Shown here: positions 24,087 through 35,872 of the stretch, one piece after another
How the letters are laid out: the number at the start of each line of letters is the position of its first letter
Position numbering within the stretch: the stretch's first letter is position 1
DNA from: Hibiscus mutabilis
Lineage: Eukaryota > Streptophyta > Magnoliopsida > Malvales > Malvaceae
DNA: 64,000 nucleotides
Direction: 5' to 3'
NCBI GenBank assembly: GCA_019671005.1
Contig: CM033718.1
Coordinates: 3,038,001 to 3,102,000, forward strand
Program-made: the position numbers and the translations under genes
The notes under the pieces: generated by a model
Seen by the model: only the letters and a program-made list of their open reading frames with translations
What the model was told of the DNA's origin: nothing
Databases searched by the model: none

Positions 24087-27065
24087 TTATTTCTTGTTCC
24101 TTCCTATGAGACCACCAATTTTTAAAATCAATTTCCTTGTTCTGGTTTTTTCAGTTTCTTCGTCTACATGGGTTGAATCAGGGTGATTAAGATCCTCACC
24201 GTTCCTTAAGTCATCATCAGCGTTGGGAACTGAAGTCTTTTTCGAATGATTTGTCGGCGCCACTTCTTCCGTTTTGGGGGTTTCAGCTATGTCGAAGATG
24301 GAGCCCTTAAGCGGGTCGAAACCCTCACTGTCCGAATCATCATCGGTTTTTTTGGGTGGGATTTTAGGCTCTTCTTCTGGGTGCTTCTGTATATGTGGGA
24401 GTTTTAGAATCAAACAAGGTTTAGAAGCCTTTGTTTTCTTACAAGATTCTTTTTCATGATCTTTGTGTTGTGTTGAACTCGACTCCGGATTTCGCATCTT
24501 GCCTATCTCATCATCATCCATTGACAGGAACTCTTTCACCGTCATTGTCGTTGTGATCTTCGTTGTCGTCGTTTCGCTTTCTTTATGTTCCTTATAATGA
24601 AGTGTTGGATCCATAGGTTTTTGTAACTTATCTATTTCCTCATCCTCCATTTCTAATAACTCCTTCATCGTCATCGATGTCGTCTTCACCGTCAGCATTG
24701 TTGCCGGTAATGGTGATGGTGATAGTGATAGTCTTGGCGCGGGTTGTTCGTTTTCTTTATCACAACCTTTATGTTCCTTGTAATCATGTGTTGAACTTGA
24801 ATCTAGTGGTTTGTGTTTCTTATCTTGCTCAGAATCCTCTATTTCCGAACCCGTTGTTGCTTGTGACGGTGATCCTGATGGCCTTGGCTCGTGTTGTTTC
24901 TTACTTTGCTCAGAATCCTCCATTTCTGAGCACTCCTTCATTGTTTCTGTTATCGGTGATGGTGATCTTGATGGTCTGGATGTAGATTGTTCGCTTTCTT
25001 TATCATGATCTTTATGTTCCTTGTAATCATGTGTTAAGTCTATTGGTTTTTGCTTCTTATCTTGCTCATTATCCTCCATTTCCGAGCACTCCATCAACAA
25101 CGTCGACTTTTTCGCGGTCAATGTTGTTGCTGGCAACGCTGATGATGATTCTAATAGTCTTGGTGCGGGTTGTTCGATTTCTTTATCATGATCGTTATGT
25201 TCCTTGTCATGATGTGTTGAATCCATTGGTTTTTGTTTCTTAACTTGCTCGGAATACTCCATTTCCGAGTACTGCTTCATCGTCATCAACATGGTCTTTC
25301 TCATCGCCGGTACCGGCGATGGTGTTCTTCTTGGTCTTAGAGTGACTTGTTCGCTTTCTTTATCATGATCATTTTGTTCCTTACCTTGCCCAGAATTCTC
25401 AATTTTTGAGTACTGCTTCATCCTCATCAACATTGTCTTTCTCATCGCCGGTACTGGCGATGCTGATCTTCTTGGTGTTAGTGTGGCTTGTTCGCTTTCT
25501 TTATCGTGAGCATTTTGCTCCTTACCTTGCTCAAAATTCTCTATTTCCGAGTACTGCTTCATCGTCATCAACATAGTCTTTCTCATCGCGGGTATGGGTG
25601 ATGGTGATCTTCTTGGTCCTAGTGTTGGTTGTTCGCTTTCTTTATCGTGATCATTATGCTCCTTACCTTGCTCGGAATCCTCCATTTCCGAGTACTGCCT
25701 CGTCGTCATCAATGCGGTCTTTCTCATCGCGGGTACCGGTGATGGTGATCTTCTTGGCCTAAGTGTAGGTTGTTCGCTTTCTTTATCAAGATCATTATGT
25801 TCCTTACCTTGCTCGGAATACTCCATTTCCGAGTACTGCTTCATCGTTATCAATGCCGTCTTTCTCGCCGCCGGTAATGGTGATGATGATCTTCTTGGTC
25901 TTAGTGTGGGTTGTTCGCCTTCTTTATCAAAACCAACATATTCATTTCCTAGCTCAGAATCCTCAATTTCCGAGTACTGCTTCATCGTCATCAACGCGGT
26001 CCTTCTCGCCGGTGATTTCGACCGTGCGCGTGCTTTGCTTCTCGCACGCCTTTCATTCTCTTGGTGAAGCAAATTCAAAGCTTCTTCCTTTTGGGCAAGG
26101 GTGTCTTTGAGTTGGGAATTTTCTTCCCTAACAATTCTGGCTGATTCTTTGGCTACATTTGCTTCGGTTAAGGCCTGTCTCATTATGTCCCTTAGTCTCT
26201 GAATCTCTTCCTTCGATCCAGTGTTCCTTTCCTCTGCTTCTTTAAGTGATTCCTGCAATGTTCTGTACTCTTCTTGCACCACATTCTTTTCGAATTCGGC
26301 CTTTTTAATGCACTCGACGAACCCTTTCTCTTGCTCACTCCACGCAATCAGCGATTCTTCGGCTTCTAACCTTAATCTCTCCGCAGTTTTCTTCTGTCGG
26401 TCCGCCTCTCTCTTCTCGTCCATGCATTGGTCCTTCACGTTCTCGAGCTCCTTTTTCGTCTTCACGAGCTCTGCCATCGTTACCGAGAGGTTACCTTTTG
26501 TTTGATTCGATTCGATTATCACTTCCTGCAATGCCATAGCTAATTCATCCATGGCTTTCTTGTTGTTCTCCTCGGCTTCGAGTGTGTTTCGAAGTTCGTT
26601 CTTCAGCACGTTCACTTCTTCGGCCAGACTCTTGGCTCTCTCCTGTGCTATACCCAAGTTTGCTTTGGTCTCTCGCAGCTCGTGTTCGAGTGATTCGGGT
26701 GAAGAATGATCGTCAGTGGTCGAGCTCTGCGAGGCAATCTCGGACGAGCTCTCGTGTCTCTCAAGGTTCTCGAGCAAGGACTTGATTTCTAGCTTCGATT
26801 CCTCGAGTGAAACCTTGGTTTTCTCGAACTCTATGGTCTGAGTCAACAAGGAATCGAGCAACATCTTTTCGGACTCTTTGGATTTTGCAAGCTCATTTTC
26901 CAATGATTCGATGTACTTTTCATTGTTCTTCAATTCTTCCTTGGTACCTGTTAACGAAGCTTTTAGTACGGCTACCTCGGTGTGGATGTCGGAAACTTTC
27001 CCCGACCCCATTGCACTCGACTTCTTATCGGACTCCTCGTGCTGCCCCATGTTTTGCGAACTCAT
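24087..27065 (-). CDS. WEB/DUF827-like coiled-coil protein with 47-residue tandem repeats
   Basis: A single open frame of 992 residues. Residues about 25-345 are continuous heptad-rich coiled coil, with phrases such as LRLEAEESLIAWSEQEKG and REENSQLKDTLAQKEEAL that recall WEB-family (WEAK CHLOROPLAST MOVEMENT UNDER BLUE LIGHT 1-like) proteins. Residues 354-588 are five exactly spaced 47-residue repeats (core RKTxLMTMKQYSE, then DKESEQ, then RPRRSPSP). Diverged copies continue to about 860. The C-terminus is basic (RKLILKIGGLIGRNKK). The ATG follows directly after a likely acceptor (gtgacag), so an upstream non-coding exon is probable. WEB proteins are linked to chloroplast movement and cytoskeletal complexes. 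Function here is not established, and the repeat region is not a standard part of the family as I know it. Confidence 0.85.
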   Translation of the reverse strand: MSSQNMGQHEESDKKSSAMGSGKVSDIHTEVAVLKASLTGTKEELKNNEKYIESLENELAKSKESEKMLLDSLLTQTIEFEKTKVSLEESKLEIKSLLENLERHESSSEIASQSSTTDDHSSPESLEHELRETKANLGIAQERAKSLAEEVNVLKNELRNTLEAEENNKKAMDELAMALQEVIIESNQTKGNLSVTMAELVKTKKELENVKDQCMDEKREADRQKKTAERLRLEAEESLIAWSEQEKGFVECIKKAEFEKNVVQEEYRTLQESLKEAEERNTGSKEEIQRLRDIMRQALTEANVAKESARIVREENSQLKDTLAQKEEALNLLHQENERRARSKARARSKSPARRTALMTMKQYSEIEDSELGNEYVGFDKEGEQPTLRPRRSSSPLPAARKTALITMKQYSEMEYSEQGKEHNDLDKESEQPTLRPRRSPSPVPAMRKTALMTTRQYSEMEDSEQGKEHNDHDKESEQPTLGPRRSPSPIPAMRKTMLMTMKQYSEIENFEQGKEQNAHDKESEQATLTPRRSASPVPAMRKTMLMRMKQYSKIENSGQGKEQNDHDKESEQVTLRPRRTPSPVPAMRKTMLMTMKQYSEMEYSEQVKKQKPMDSTHHDKEHNDHDKEIEQPAPRLLESSSALPATTLTAKKSTLLMECSEMEDNEQDKKQKPIDLTHDYKEHKDHDKESEQSTSRPSRSPSPITETMKECSEMEDSEQSKKQHEPRPSGSPSQATTGSEIEDSEQDKKHKPLDSSSTHDYKEHKGCDKENEQPAPRLSLSPSPLPATMLTVKTTSMTMKELLEMEDEEIDKLQKPMDPTLHYKEHKESETTTTKITTTMTVKEFLSMDDDEIGKMRNPESSSTQHKDHEKESCKKTKASKPCLILKLPHIQKHPEEEPKIPPKKTDDDSDSEGFDPLKGSIFDIAETPKTEEVAPTNHSKKTSVPNADDDLRNGEDLNHPDSTHVDEETEKTRTRKLILKIGGLIGRNKK
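25302..26006 (-). repeat. Coding minisatellite, 141-bp unit, five regular copies
   Basis: Codons 354-588 of the coiled-coil gene consist of five units of exactly 141 bases. Each starts at RKT/RRT, and the starts fall at residues 354, 401, 448, 495 and 542. A sixth, longer unit starts at 589, and diverged ones continue towards 24520. Each regular unit has the same order: a hydrophobic MTMKQYSE segment, an acidic DKESEQ segment, then RPRR followed by Ser-Pro dipeptides. Confidence 0.92.
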
Positions 27066-28436
27066 TTTCTGTCACAAAAATCCATTTTATCCCGTTAGAC
27101 TATATTCTAAGCAATGCCATGAAAAGTTGGTCATAAACTAAGGATAAGGGACCATCATTTGGTTTAGACTCGACGAGTTCTAACTCAATCCTATAAAGTG
27201 AAATTTTTTATTATAAAAAAATTAAATTTAGATCAGGTCGAGTTTGAGGTGAAAATTACCCGACCCGACCTGAAGTGATAGCTTAATTTTATACTAAATA
27301 TTTAGGTATAATTGCTATAATGTTTTTATCTTAACGTATTTATTCTAATTATCTCTCTATTTTATCTAATAAAAAATGAATAATTATTAAAATGCCCCTT
27401 ATCTATTTGTATTTTTTCAATTAACTTCTTATTTTATTGAACAAAAATAAAAACAAAAATATTTTTTATTTATGTTGGGTTCGAAGTTTTACTCTAAAAT
27501 TTAAGTCAAATTCAAATCAGGTGGAGCATAAAAAAATATCATGTCATGTTAAATTCGGGTGAAGGTGTTAAATATTGGGGTCGAATGCGAGTTGGACAAA
27601 TTACATAGATATTCGTATTTGAATCCCAAAAGTATTAAACAATTACATGGATTCATTAAATTAAGTTTTAAATTTAACCCCAAACTTCTAAAACATCACA
27701 TGTTAATAATCGTTGCATAAACCTTGATCATGAAAATTAGGGTTCAAACCCTAATTTCCTCTAGAAGACCTCTTAAGATTCAAACCCTAAACATTTATGA
27801 TATAATCAAAACGATGGTTGCAAAATTTTAATAATTAAAAAAAAAGTTGAAGAAGCTTAGAATAGTAAGAAGATGTTATACCTTGATTGAATTGGAAATA
27901 CCTGGGATTGATCTCTCTGATAATGTCAAGAGACTGCCTTACCCTTGTCATACATTTGAGGAAGAGTCTTTTTTTTATGTCCAAATAATGAATGAATTCT
28001 TCTTTTCAGAAAAGAAAAAAAAAAGAAATTGAATAAAATCTCAATTAATTAACAGCCAATGAGTTCTAAAAATAATCAAGATTTATTGATTGGCATGATT
28101 GTTAACAATATTATCTAATAACAGATAGTAAATAAGACAGAAAAGCACAAAATAAATTATAGAATCTTTAAAAGTTACTAAAATTAAAGTTAACCAAGTT
28201 CCCACTGGAGAAAAATATGGCGACAAAATCTAATTGAAAAGAAGAAATCTAGGGATGGAGACTTAGAAGGTTAAATCAGATACGGCAAAAATGTGAAAAA
28301 AAATTAATGATTATGTTAAATTAGATCTGGTAGAAGATGAGTTTTCTATGAAGTTTTTCGGTTAAGTTTCAACGGATAAAATTATATTTAAACTCAAATT
28401 GAGTCGAATTCTAATTTTATTGGAGTCATGTAGAGG

Positions 28437-28545
28437 TCGGTCAAAAATTTATCTCATTGTCATCCAGTAGAAGAGTAGATGTTGTTTATCCGAGAAGACA
28501 CGAGTTCAAATCGCTTTGTCTACAAAGTGTATGTGTATTGTCAAA
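28437..28545 (+). mobile_element. SINE-like tRNA-derived head
   Basis: The sequence has a box-A-like region (tcatccagtagaagagtaga) and a good B-box (cgagttcaaatcgc) about 40 bases apart. This is the spacing of a tRNA-derived SINE head. It lacks a foldable acceptor stem, so it is not a functional tRNA. Confidence 0.45.
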
Positions 28546-29480
28546 GAGTTAAAAATATGTATGAACATATACTAATACTATATTATAATCACCTTTAAAC
28601 TATTCAAAAAATATTTAATTTAATTTTATCTTCAAGTCTTGATTTTATATGACATGACAATGTACCTATAATGAGATTAAAAAATAATGATATGAATAAT
28701 ATTTATATTTGAACAATAATAGTCGAGTTTAAATTTATGTATGATAATCAAATCAAATTTTTATTAAGTAAATGTTTTTATTTGGGTTTGGTCTAATTGA
28801 GTAGCTTAAATAATTTAAATTTTATCTTGAATCAAGTTCATACTTGAAAATTCAAAATTGATTGAATTCAATCCCCTAGACAGTATGACTTGCATTGCTT
28901 AAATCATTCTTGAGGTTAGAGTATAAAATTTGGCCCATTCTATTTTTATATTTATAATACATACTAAATATGCCATATATACATTATTTATTTAAATCAA
29001 GTCGATGAACCGACCAATTTAAGTTGATTCGATTATATCAAATTAGATTTAGAGTTCAAAATTTAGTTGTGTTTATTTTTATAGATTATGGATGGTTAAG
29101 TTTGTAGGGTTGAAAAATTCTATTACTCTATTTACTCTAAACTCTAAATGCTAAATTATATCTCAAACTATTACAGCAACAAGTGAGATTTATCTAACGA
29201 ATATGATAATAATCATATAGATCTGAACTAAATTAAAATCGAAATAAGTGAAAATTTAAAGAAAAAGAATCTAATAGGAAGCCAAGGGACCTCCACAATC
29301 AAAACCTATGTCGCATTATGATCAATATTTATATCCGACCATAATGATAGGGGATAAACTATGAGAATGGTGAGAAGGAAACGGGGGTTCACGTGTTCTA
29401 CGGGATCCTATTTATTTAACTTCCATTAATTTCATTTACATGAACTGTGATTCTTGTGGTCCCCCTACACATTTTTTTGA

Positions 29481-29493
29481 CCCCCCCCCCCCC
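29481..29493. repeat. C13 homopolymer
   Basis: Thirteen consecutive C residues after a T7 run. On the minus strand it is a G13 tract. It is unusual in such AT-rich DNA and may reflect either true sequence or an error-prone assembly spot. Confidence 0.9.
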
Positions 29494-30461
29494 AATTCTC
29501 AGACAAATTCCCCAACGGAATATAATTATTCCTCGTAATCAAATTAATTAATTAATTCGAATTATTTCATTAGATTATGTGACAAATATAGTGAACAAGA
29601 TGGTAGCATTCCGCAACGGAAAATAGGGAGGAAACAAGTGGGATTTTGGAACCGGTTGAATAGTATTTGTGATTTGATTTTAATTTTGAATAAATTTATG
29701 TACATCTGTAAATGTAAGTTATTTGTATTCAGATTATTTGGGCTGCTTTTTTTGTTATTGTCCGCGTCTCTAACACCCGTTTGCTCTTAATTTTCTTCGC
29801 TAAATAGTTTTTGGTTTGGTCATCAATAGGCGTTTGCTCACCATTTTTAACCTTTAAACAGACGTTTAGTGGCAGCTGAGTTTTTTAACTTTTCACAACG
29901 ACCGTTTATCATCCCAATAACAAAAGAAACCTTAGATTAACACATTATCTTTTACTATTGGGATCACTTTAAAAATTTGGAATCTAATTTAAGGAAAACA
30001 ATTAAATTAATATAGAATGGTGTAGTATGATAAATCACGGCTCTTAAAACTGTTAGTAATATAATTCTATTTGGATAGTGATGTTTATGTTCAAAAGTCA
30101 ACCTTCTTGATATGCATGAACTATACAATGACATAAACTTAGCAGAAAAAGGATTGAAAGACCTAAACCTAATTCAACATGCAATTACTTAATTATACTA
30201 GAAACGTTGAATCATATGAAAATTGAAAATTAAACAGCGGGATAAACAATTACAAACACTGTTAATCTATATGTTTAACTTATTTTTTCGACTATCCTTA
30301 AGATATGATATCGCACAAGATCGAATTCAAAACATATATGATTTTTATTAATAAGGATTCGAGTTGATATTAACCGAATTAAAAACTTTCATTCACATAC
30401 AATAATTATGTAACAAAAATTAAGAGTAAAAAAATTCAAACAAAATGAGTCCTAGAAAAAT

Positions 30462-30965
30462 TTAATTAACTCTACCGATCATTAATCTCATGCTCGTTGA
30501 ATGCGTGAGAAGATTCTTCTTCCCTTTGAAATTCAGCAACTTTGACCAAAACCCTTTTTTCTTATTCTTCCCGCTCTTAGCCTCCTCGTCCTCCATGTTC
30601 CTTGTCACTAAAGCAATCGATCTACTCTTCTTCAAACCCTTAAGACTACCGAACTTCACCAAGATCGACGAAGACGACGTCGACAGTGACGACGATGAGA
30701 ACAGCCCCTTTATTCCCGTCCCGCCGAAACCGTTCTTCTTGCGATGATGAGCAGTGGCAGGGGAAGCGGAGGTCGAAGACGGAGACGAAGAGTTTTCGGC
30801 CGGAGAAAAATAGGGGGAAGAAGAGGAAGAAGCGAAGAGTGTGGAATTAGCTTCTTTGTATGAAACGGAACAAAGAAGAGATAGTCTTTCTCTTAAACAT
30901 GAAGCGCAAACCCCTTGCTTTTCGTTGTGATTTGGGTGATTCTTACATCTCTCGGAGAAACCCAT
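30462..30965 (-). CDS. Small OCTOPUS/DUF740-like Cys-motif protein
   Basis: A single-exon frame of 167 residues. The N-terminus has CKNHPNH, then GVCASCLRERLSLL, the CxxHP...GxCxxCLRERL motif that opens OCTOPUS-like (DUF740) proteins. A Ser-rich middle follows (SSSSSPYFSPAENSSSPSS), then KKSRSIALVTR and a Lys-rich GKNKKKGFWSKLLNFKGKK near the end. Known OCTOPUS proteins are much longer, membrane-associated and act in phloem development. This is a short relative sharing the N-terminal motif, and its role is unknown. No signal peptide or transmembrane segment is evident. Confidence 0.75.
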   Translation of the reverse strand: MGFSERCKNHPNHNEKQGVCASCLRERLSLLCSVSYKEANSTLFASSSSSPYFSPAENSSSPSSTSASPATAHHRKKNGFGGTGIKGLFSSSSLSTSSSSILVKFGSLKGLKKSRSIALVTRNMEDEEAKSGKNKKKGFWSKLLNFKGKKNLLTHSTSMRLMIGRVN

Positions 30966-31048
30966 CTCAGAATTTTTACTGTTTTTTTTAACAAAATCGA
31001 ACTCTCAAACTGTTCAATCTCTTTGATTGCTGTGTATCTATGTGTGTG

Positions 31049-31056
31049 TATATATA
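31049..31056 (-). promoter_or_regulatory. TATA box candidate for the Cys-motif gene
   Basis: TATATATA lies about 85 bases upstream of the ATG at 30965, a fitting distance for a short 5' UTR. A CACGTG core lies further upstream near 31231. Confidence 0.5.
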
Positions 31057-31317
31057 CATACACTATGGTTCATAGAACGTTCAGCGTATGCAAAACATAT
31101 ATGTGAGTTACACGTTAGTGTGGTATTTGTAGATCGATGGAGTGGTCATAGCCGTTGGATCATTTAAAAGATGGTGATGTTTGATGAAAAATATTCAAAA
31201 TTAGACAGTGACTTGAGCTTTCTCACTCTCACGTGCAGTGGACCCATGTATGTTCAATTATATTTACAACAGCAAAATGAAAAAAAAAAAAAGTATATAG
31301 CGGCCTAATACGACGGC

Positions 31318-32048
31318 GGCAAAATTAATGAAATAATCTACTTTGAATTTTTATTTAGGGTTTTAAGGTTGTTTTATCGAAAATTAATAAAATAAGCTAA
31401 AAATTACAGTGATCAGCATGACTACACCATATGCTCCTAGAGTTGTAGGACCTCACCATGTACAGGAGAGATAGCCGTTTGGCTATGCTGGCCAGGCCTG
31501 TTCCGAGTCGCTGTCATGCAGGAGCTTTGACTGAGCCGATCAGATGTAGCACTACGCCATTTGGAGGTGGCGAGGTGTTGTAGACGTCAGCCCTGCACGC
31601 ATGCAGAGATCAATTTTTCCGTGAAAGCTGGTCAGCCAGTCTAATTTTTTTGTACATATTTTGTATATATATAGAGGATATAGAGAAGAAGATTATGAGT
31701 GCTTGAGAAGAGAAATATTTGAGAAGAAAAAAATTTGAGAGTACTAGAATTGCATTGAGAGAGTTTGAGTTGAAAATTTGGGTGATAGTTTTTGAAGATA
31801 TATTTGAAGACGGTGATGATTGTTGAATTATATTTTTTGTAGATTTTCTCGATTACTCAAAAGGAAGTAAGCGATTTATTTATTTTTAATTAACCTGCTT
31901 GTTGTTTTTTAATTATAGAGGTTTTGTAGATCTTTTTTGTGTGATTGAAGATATATTCGTTTGATAAATACTTTTTTTATTGTTGAAGTCTTTACAGTAC
32001 ATTTACACGGTTTCTCGTCGAATCCGATAAGTTTTTGTATTTTTTTCA
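31318..32048 (+). repeat. Left terminal inverted repeat of the MULE
   Basis: This matches the reverse complement of 50889-51588 along most of its length. Shared phrases include gtgatcagcatga, gagatagccgtttggct, ctggccaggcctg, gaaagctggtcagcca and gagtttgagttgaaaatttg. A TATATATATA at 31664-31673 is followed by a purine-rich leader, so the TIR probably holds the promoter and 5' UTR of the PMD gene. Homology ends near gataagtttttgtattttt. Confidence 0.88.
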
Positions 32049-32169
32049 ATTTATATTCGTATAGATAAAAAATTTTGAAGTTAATATATTTTTTTGTTGT
32101 ATATATATTCGAATGATAATTGTTTTGCAGATCTGCAAATAAAAAATAGCATCTGGAGGAGTTTTGTTG

Positions 32170-34271
32170 TACCGTGACCATGAGCACATTTCATCTCATA
32201 TTCGTGAAGAACAAGTAAGTAATCTAAAAGTTATTATGTCATGTGTAATATGAAATAATTTATTATAATAAATTAATTATAAGGTGCGGAGCATAACATC
32301 TGCCGTTGAGGAGTGAAGATTAAGGAACCTTCCGATCGCATAGTTTATTAGCTGCAACGCACCGATTTTTATAATGCTTCATTTCTCCGTGGATTTAAGA
32401 TTGTCCTCGGGTTGATTACTGCATTGATTGAATGGTGGAGATCAGAGACTCACACATTTCATTTTCCATTTGGCGAATGCACAATAACTCTGGAGGATGT
32501 AGCAATACAACTTGGTGTCTCAATAAATGAGAATCCGTTGGTTGGAGAAAATAAGTATAATGCATTTGAGCTTTGCAGGCAGTACCTGTGCATAGTTTCT
32601 CTTGAGTCATGTGTGGATGGTATACGTTTCAGAAGTTCATAGTTGCAACGGGAATTTATTGTAAGAGATGGATATGGTCGCCGAGAACTTGAGTGTGCAG
32701 CTCGAGCATATATACTACAACTTATTGGTGGGGTATTGATGCCAGATACATCTGTTAATATGGTTCACACACAATATCTGCTGTTCTTGGCTGATTTTGA
32801 CACAGCTGCTACATATAGTTGGAGATATGCAATATTGACATTATTGTACCATGAAATGTGCAAGGTTGCAATTATGGATGGTGAGAAGAAGAATTCAGAT
32901 ATGAGTGGATGTCAAATCTTATTGCAGTCGTGGGCATGGTATAGGTTGCCTTATCTAATGCTCATTGTATAAGTACTCATACCGATGGAGTTTTCACTTG
33001 CTGGAAGGTAACATTATGATTACAGGCATATATGGCTATTTTATTGATCTAATATTTATCTGAAATGACTTAGAAATATAAGTTCAATATCTTTGCAAAT
33101 GGAGACATAAGTTGAAGAATACGAGGGTGGTGCACAACACTGTCAGAGATATAAGACTAAAAATTCAAATAATAGAGAAAAATTAGGTATTATAATATTA
33201 GTTTTAAACTAAAATTTTGACTTTGTATTTTTTTAAAGTAATATGTTTGTTTGTGTATGCATATTAATATTTGTGTTTTACAGTTTATTTGGCAACCGTA
33301 CGAGAATGAAACAATCAAGGCTTGCATACCAGACAATGTGCTTCAATATTCAGCATTCTGGGGGTGCAATTGTGCCTTTGATCCATTTTTCTATTGTTGA
33401 GTATCATTGTGCTGACAGAGTGTTGCGGCAGTTGAACTTCCATTAAACCATTACTAGAGCTCCACCTGAACATATTCATATTGTTCGTAGAGGTAGATTC
33501 AATGAGAATTGGACTGTAAAACAAGCTGATTCAATTGAACGGTGAGAGGAAAGATGGACGCGGTAGGATGATAATTTGAGTCCAATTCAAGCCAATAATT
33601 TTGAATTTAATACAAAGTACTATTCATGGTTTTCAGAAAATGGAAAATCGTTCATAGTATCTCTCGAAGATGCAAATAAATGGCTTGAAGATCTGCAGTG
33701 TTCAAGACACGAACACTTCTTTTCTGAGTTTGGTCAGAGCTCTCAAGAACCAACAGACGAATCAAACTTGGATTGTTCTAGGGGTTGGTATTCTTTATGG
33801 TCTCCGGTGCAATCCCAATCCCCCGATACATGTAAGCAATAATCCTTGGGAAGAACCAATACAACATGAGTATCCACCATTTGGTAATGTTTCAGAACAG
33901 TCACCAATCAATTTTCCAATTGGTGGCAGCTCATCTTCTCAGCCGGTTTACAATGATGATGGAGGATACATACCACAATTTCAGTATTCTCAAACATCCA
34001 TATATGGGGAAGGTATGGTGTTGTTAGTATGACATCTCTATTGTCGACTACCACTATTAGCAGCTCATCATTTCATTCGGAAGATATGTATGGTACACCA
34101 CCTTTTATGCAAATGATGGATGATCAATTTGTCAACGATGAACAGACTCTAGATCAACCACGAAGAACGGTTCGACCCCCTAGACGGTACGATCAAACAT
34201 CATCCTTCCACAGTAGGAATTACGGAGGAGGAGGCGGAAATAGTAAATACGTAAATTTTATTTATTTGTAA
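32170..34271 (+). pseudogene. Plant mobile domain (PMD) protein, transposon-encoded, broken
   Basis: Successive segments match the aminotransferase-like plant mobile domain. They are LYRDHEHISSHIREEQ-type sequence near 32170, then LQRTDFYNASFLRGFK, ITALIEWWRSETHTFHFPFG, ECTITLEDVAIQLGVSI, VNMVHTQYLLFLADFDT and SWRYAILTLLYHEM. After intron-like gaps come IVPLIHFSIVEYHCADRVLR and a tail with RRTVRPPRRYDQTSSFHS. An in-frame TAG at 32640 and several later stops and shifts break it. PMD occurs both in transposons and in host proteins (the MAIN/MAIL family, involved in meristem maintenance and silencing). Transcription would run from the left TIR. Confidence 0.8.
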
Positions 34272-34787
34272 GATATTTTTAATTTGAAAACATTGTTTGT
34301 TTGTTTTAGTTGTTGGATTATTTAGTATTTTGATTTAATTAATCATATTTTATTTACATTACACCTATTTCTTTCTTTCGATTAGAATTACATTGATACA
34401 AATAGGAATTATCGAGTATGAGGCACAAATAGGAAAAAGGGTTTATCTATTTGTAATAGATTTTTATTTTTGCAACTCAAATTCAAATTGCAATTATTTA
34501 TCTAATTCTAACCAATTCTAATTCCAATTTATTTTTCCAATTCAAATTCAAATTCAAAGTAAAATTCAAATTCAAATTTCAAAAATTAAAAAAATTAAAA
34601 AATATTAGCAATCGATATTTAAGTTTCAATTTCGGTATTAATTAAAATTCAAAAACATAATAATTCGATTTTATTTCGATATTTAAGTTTTTTAATTTCG
34701 GTATTCAAATTCAAATTCCAACTTAAATTCCAATTCCAACTCATATTCCAACTCAAATTCCAATTCAAATTTACATTAACATAAAAT
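34272..34787. repeat. Low-complexity spacer between convergent MULE genes
   Basis: This is dominated by variants of aattcaaattcaaattc and aattccaact. It is probably the 3' end region shared by the PMD gene (plus) and the transposase gene (minus), expanded by simple-repeat growth. No coding frame is seen. Confidence 0.6.
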
Positions 34788-34964
34788 TTACATTAACACG
34801 AAATTTAGTTGATGGTCCGACACGATAGTTGGAAAGATTGGATTTGTTCGGACACTTGTTTTTTGTGTGACATGGTCCTCTTCAAATAGTACAATGTTTA
34901 ACTTGAACTCCCCCTCTCTCTTATCCAGATCATCTATATTCGTATAAATGTGAGTGGATGTCGG
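34788..34964 (-). pseudogene. Detached C-terminal end of the MULE transposase
   Basis: The minus-strand translation PTSTHIYTNIDDLDKREGE follows the pattern of MULE transposase tails (GRPxSTRIRNEMD). It starts exactly at the edge of the copia LTR. The upstream part ends with LRRKLKG at 48653 beyond the LTR. Together they show one gene split by the insertion. Confidence 0.75.
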
Positions 34965-35371
34965 TGTTGGGAAATGCCGGTATACCCCATGCACAGCAGA
35001 AAAATTATCCGGCGTAGTCCCCAAGTGATCCATATACAAGGGACAAATTCGGGGTGCTAAAGGATGAAAGTATTACCTCAAGTAATCTGGAATTCCGCAG
35101 CGAGTATAGGAGAACCAAATCAAATTCGAGTCGTCACAGCAACGTTCTAACCTCTACGCAGTCCACCCGAATAAAACGAACAATTTTCTCTTCTCTAACT
35201 GTTAGAGAGGATTTTCGAAAAAGCATAGTTTGGCTGCTAGACCTTATGCCTTTATATATAGTATTCAAAAACCTAATTCTAATTAAATTTGGATTCTTTA
35301 AATATACAATATATTTAACCGAATACAATTAAATATGTAGAATATGATTCTACTTTAATTAGGTTTCTTTT

Positions 35372-35373
<2 letters not shown>

Positions 35374-35409
<36 letters not shown>
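35374..35409. repeat. (AT)n microsatellite inside the copia LTR
   Basis: A run of about 36 alternating T and A bases, followed near 35449 by a short (AC)n run. Both lie within LTR sequence. Confidence 0.9.
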
Positions 35410-35411
<2 letters not shown>

Positions 35412-35872
35412 TATTTGATAATTACAAAAACTTATCAAATATTAATACACACACACACATATAAACAAAATTAACAATTCTATAACAATTTTGGTTTCTC
35501 ACTAATTATGTGTACAACAAGTTTGTACACATGCTATCCAGTCAATATTTGTTTGTTTCAATCATATGGTGTGACCCTTGTAGGTTCATGTAATGTTAGC
35601 AGTAATATCCAGAACAATTATAATATTACAAGCAATGAGTGACATCTAGCAATACATCATTGCTACCTAAGTTACATGAAATCGTGGTCTGATTTAACCT
35701 TTTTCCACGATTAACTTCTTTTATGTGTTACATCCTTTTGTCATCATATCTAGATCAGACACAAGTCATGGATTAGTCACACTTTTATAGTTCATCTAAT
35801 GTTTATTGATATCTTGAGTAGACTATTAAACGAATAACTATGATATCCCATGTCAATTCATTCGAGCATGGC

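Larger units (their letters stand above)
27066..30461. other. Intergenic, no gene seen; upstream of the coiled-coil gene
   Basis: The first part probably holds the 5' UTR, leader intron and promoter of the coiled-coil gene, including a pyrimidine-rich minus-strand leader candidate near 27700-28040. The rest is AT-rich without a supported gene. A SINE-like head and a C13 run are listed separately. Confidence 0.5.

Noticed and set aside
24274..27141. Many plus-strand frames
   Set aside because: They are antisense shadows of the 992-residue coiled-coil gene; their repeats mirror its tandem units.
31506..31610. GC-rich part of the MULE TIRs as a captured host gene fragment
   Set aside because: No conserved reading frame is shared by both TIRs, and no protein resemblance was recognised.
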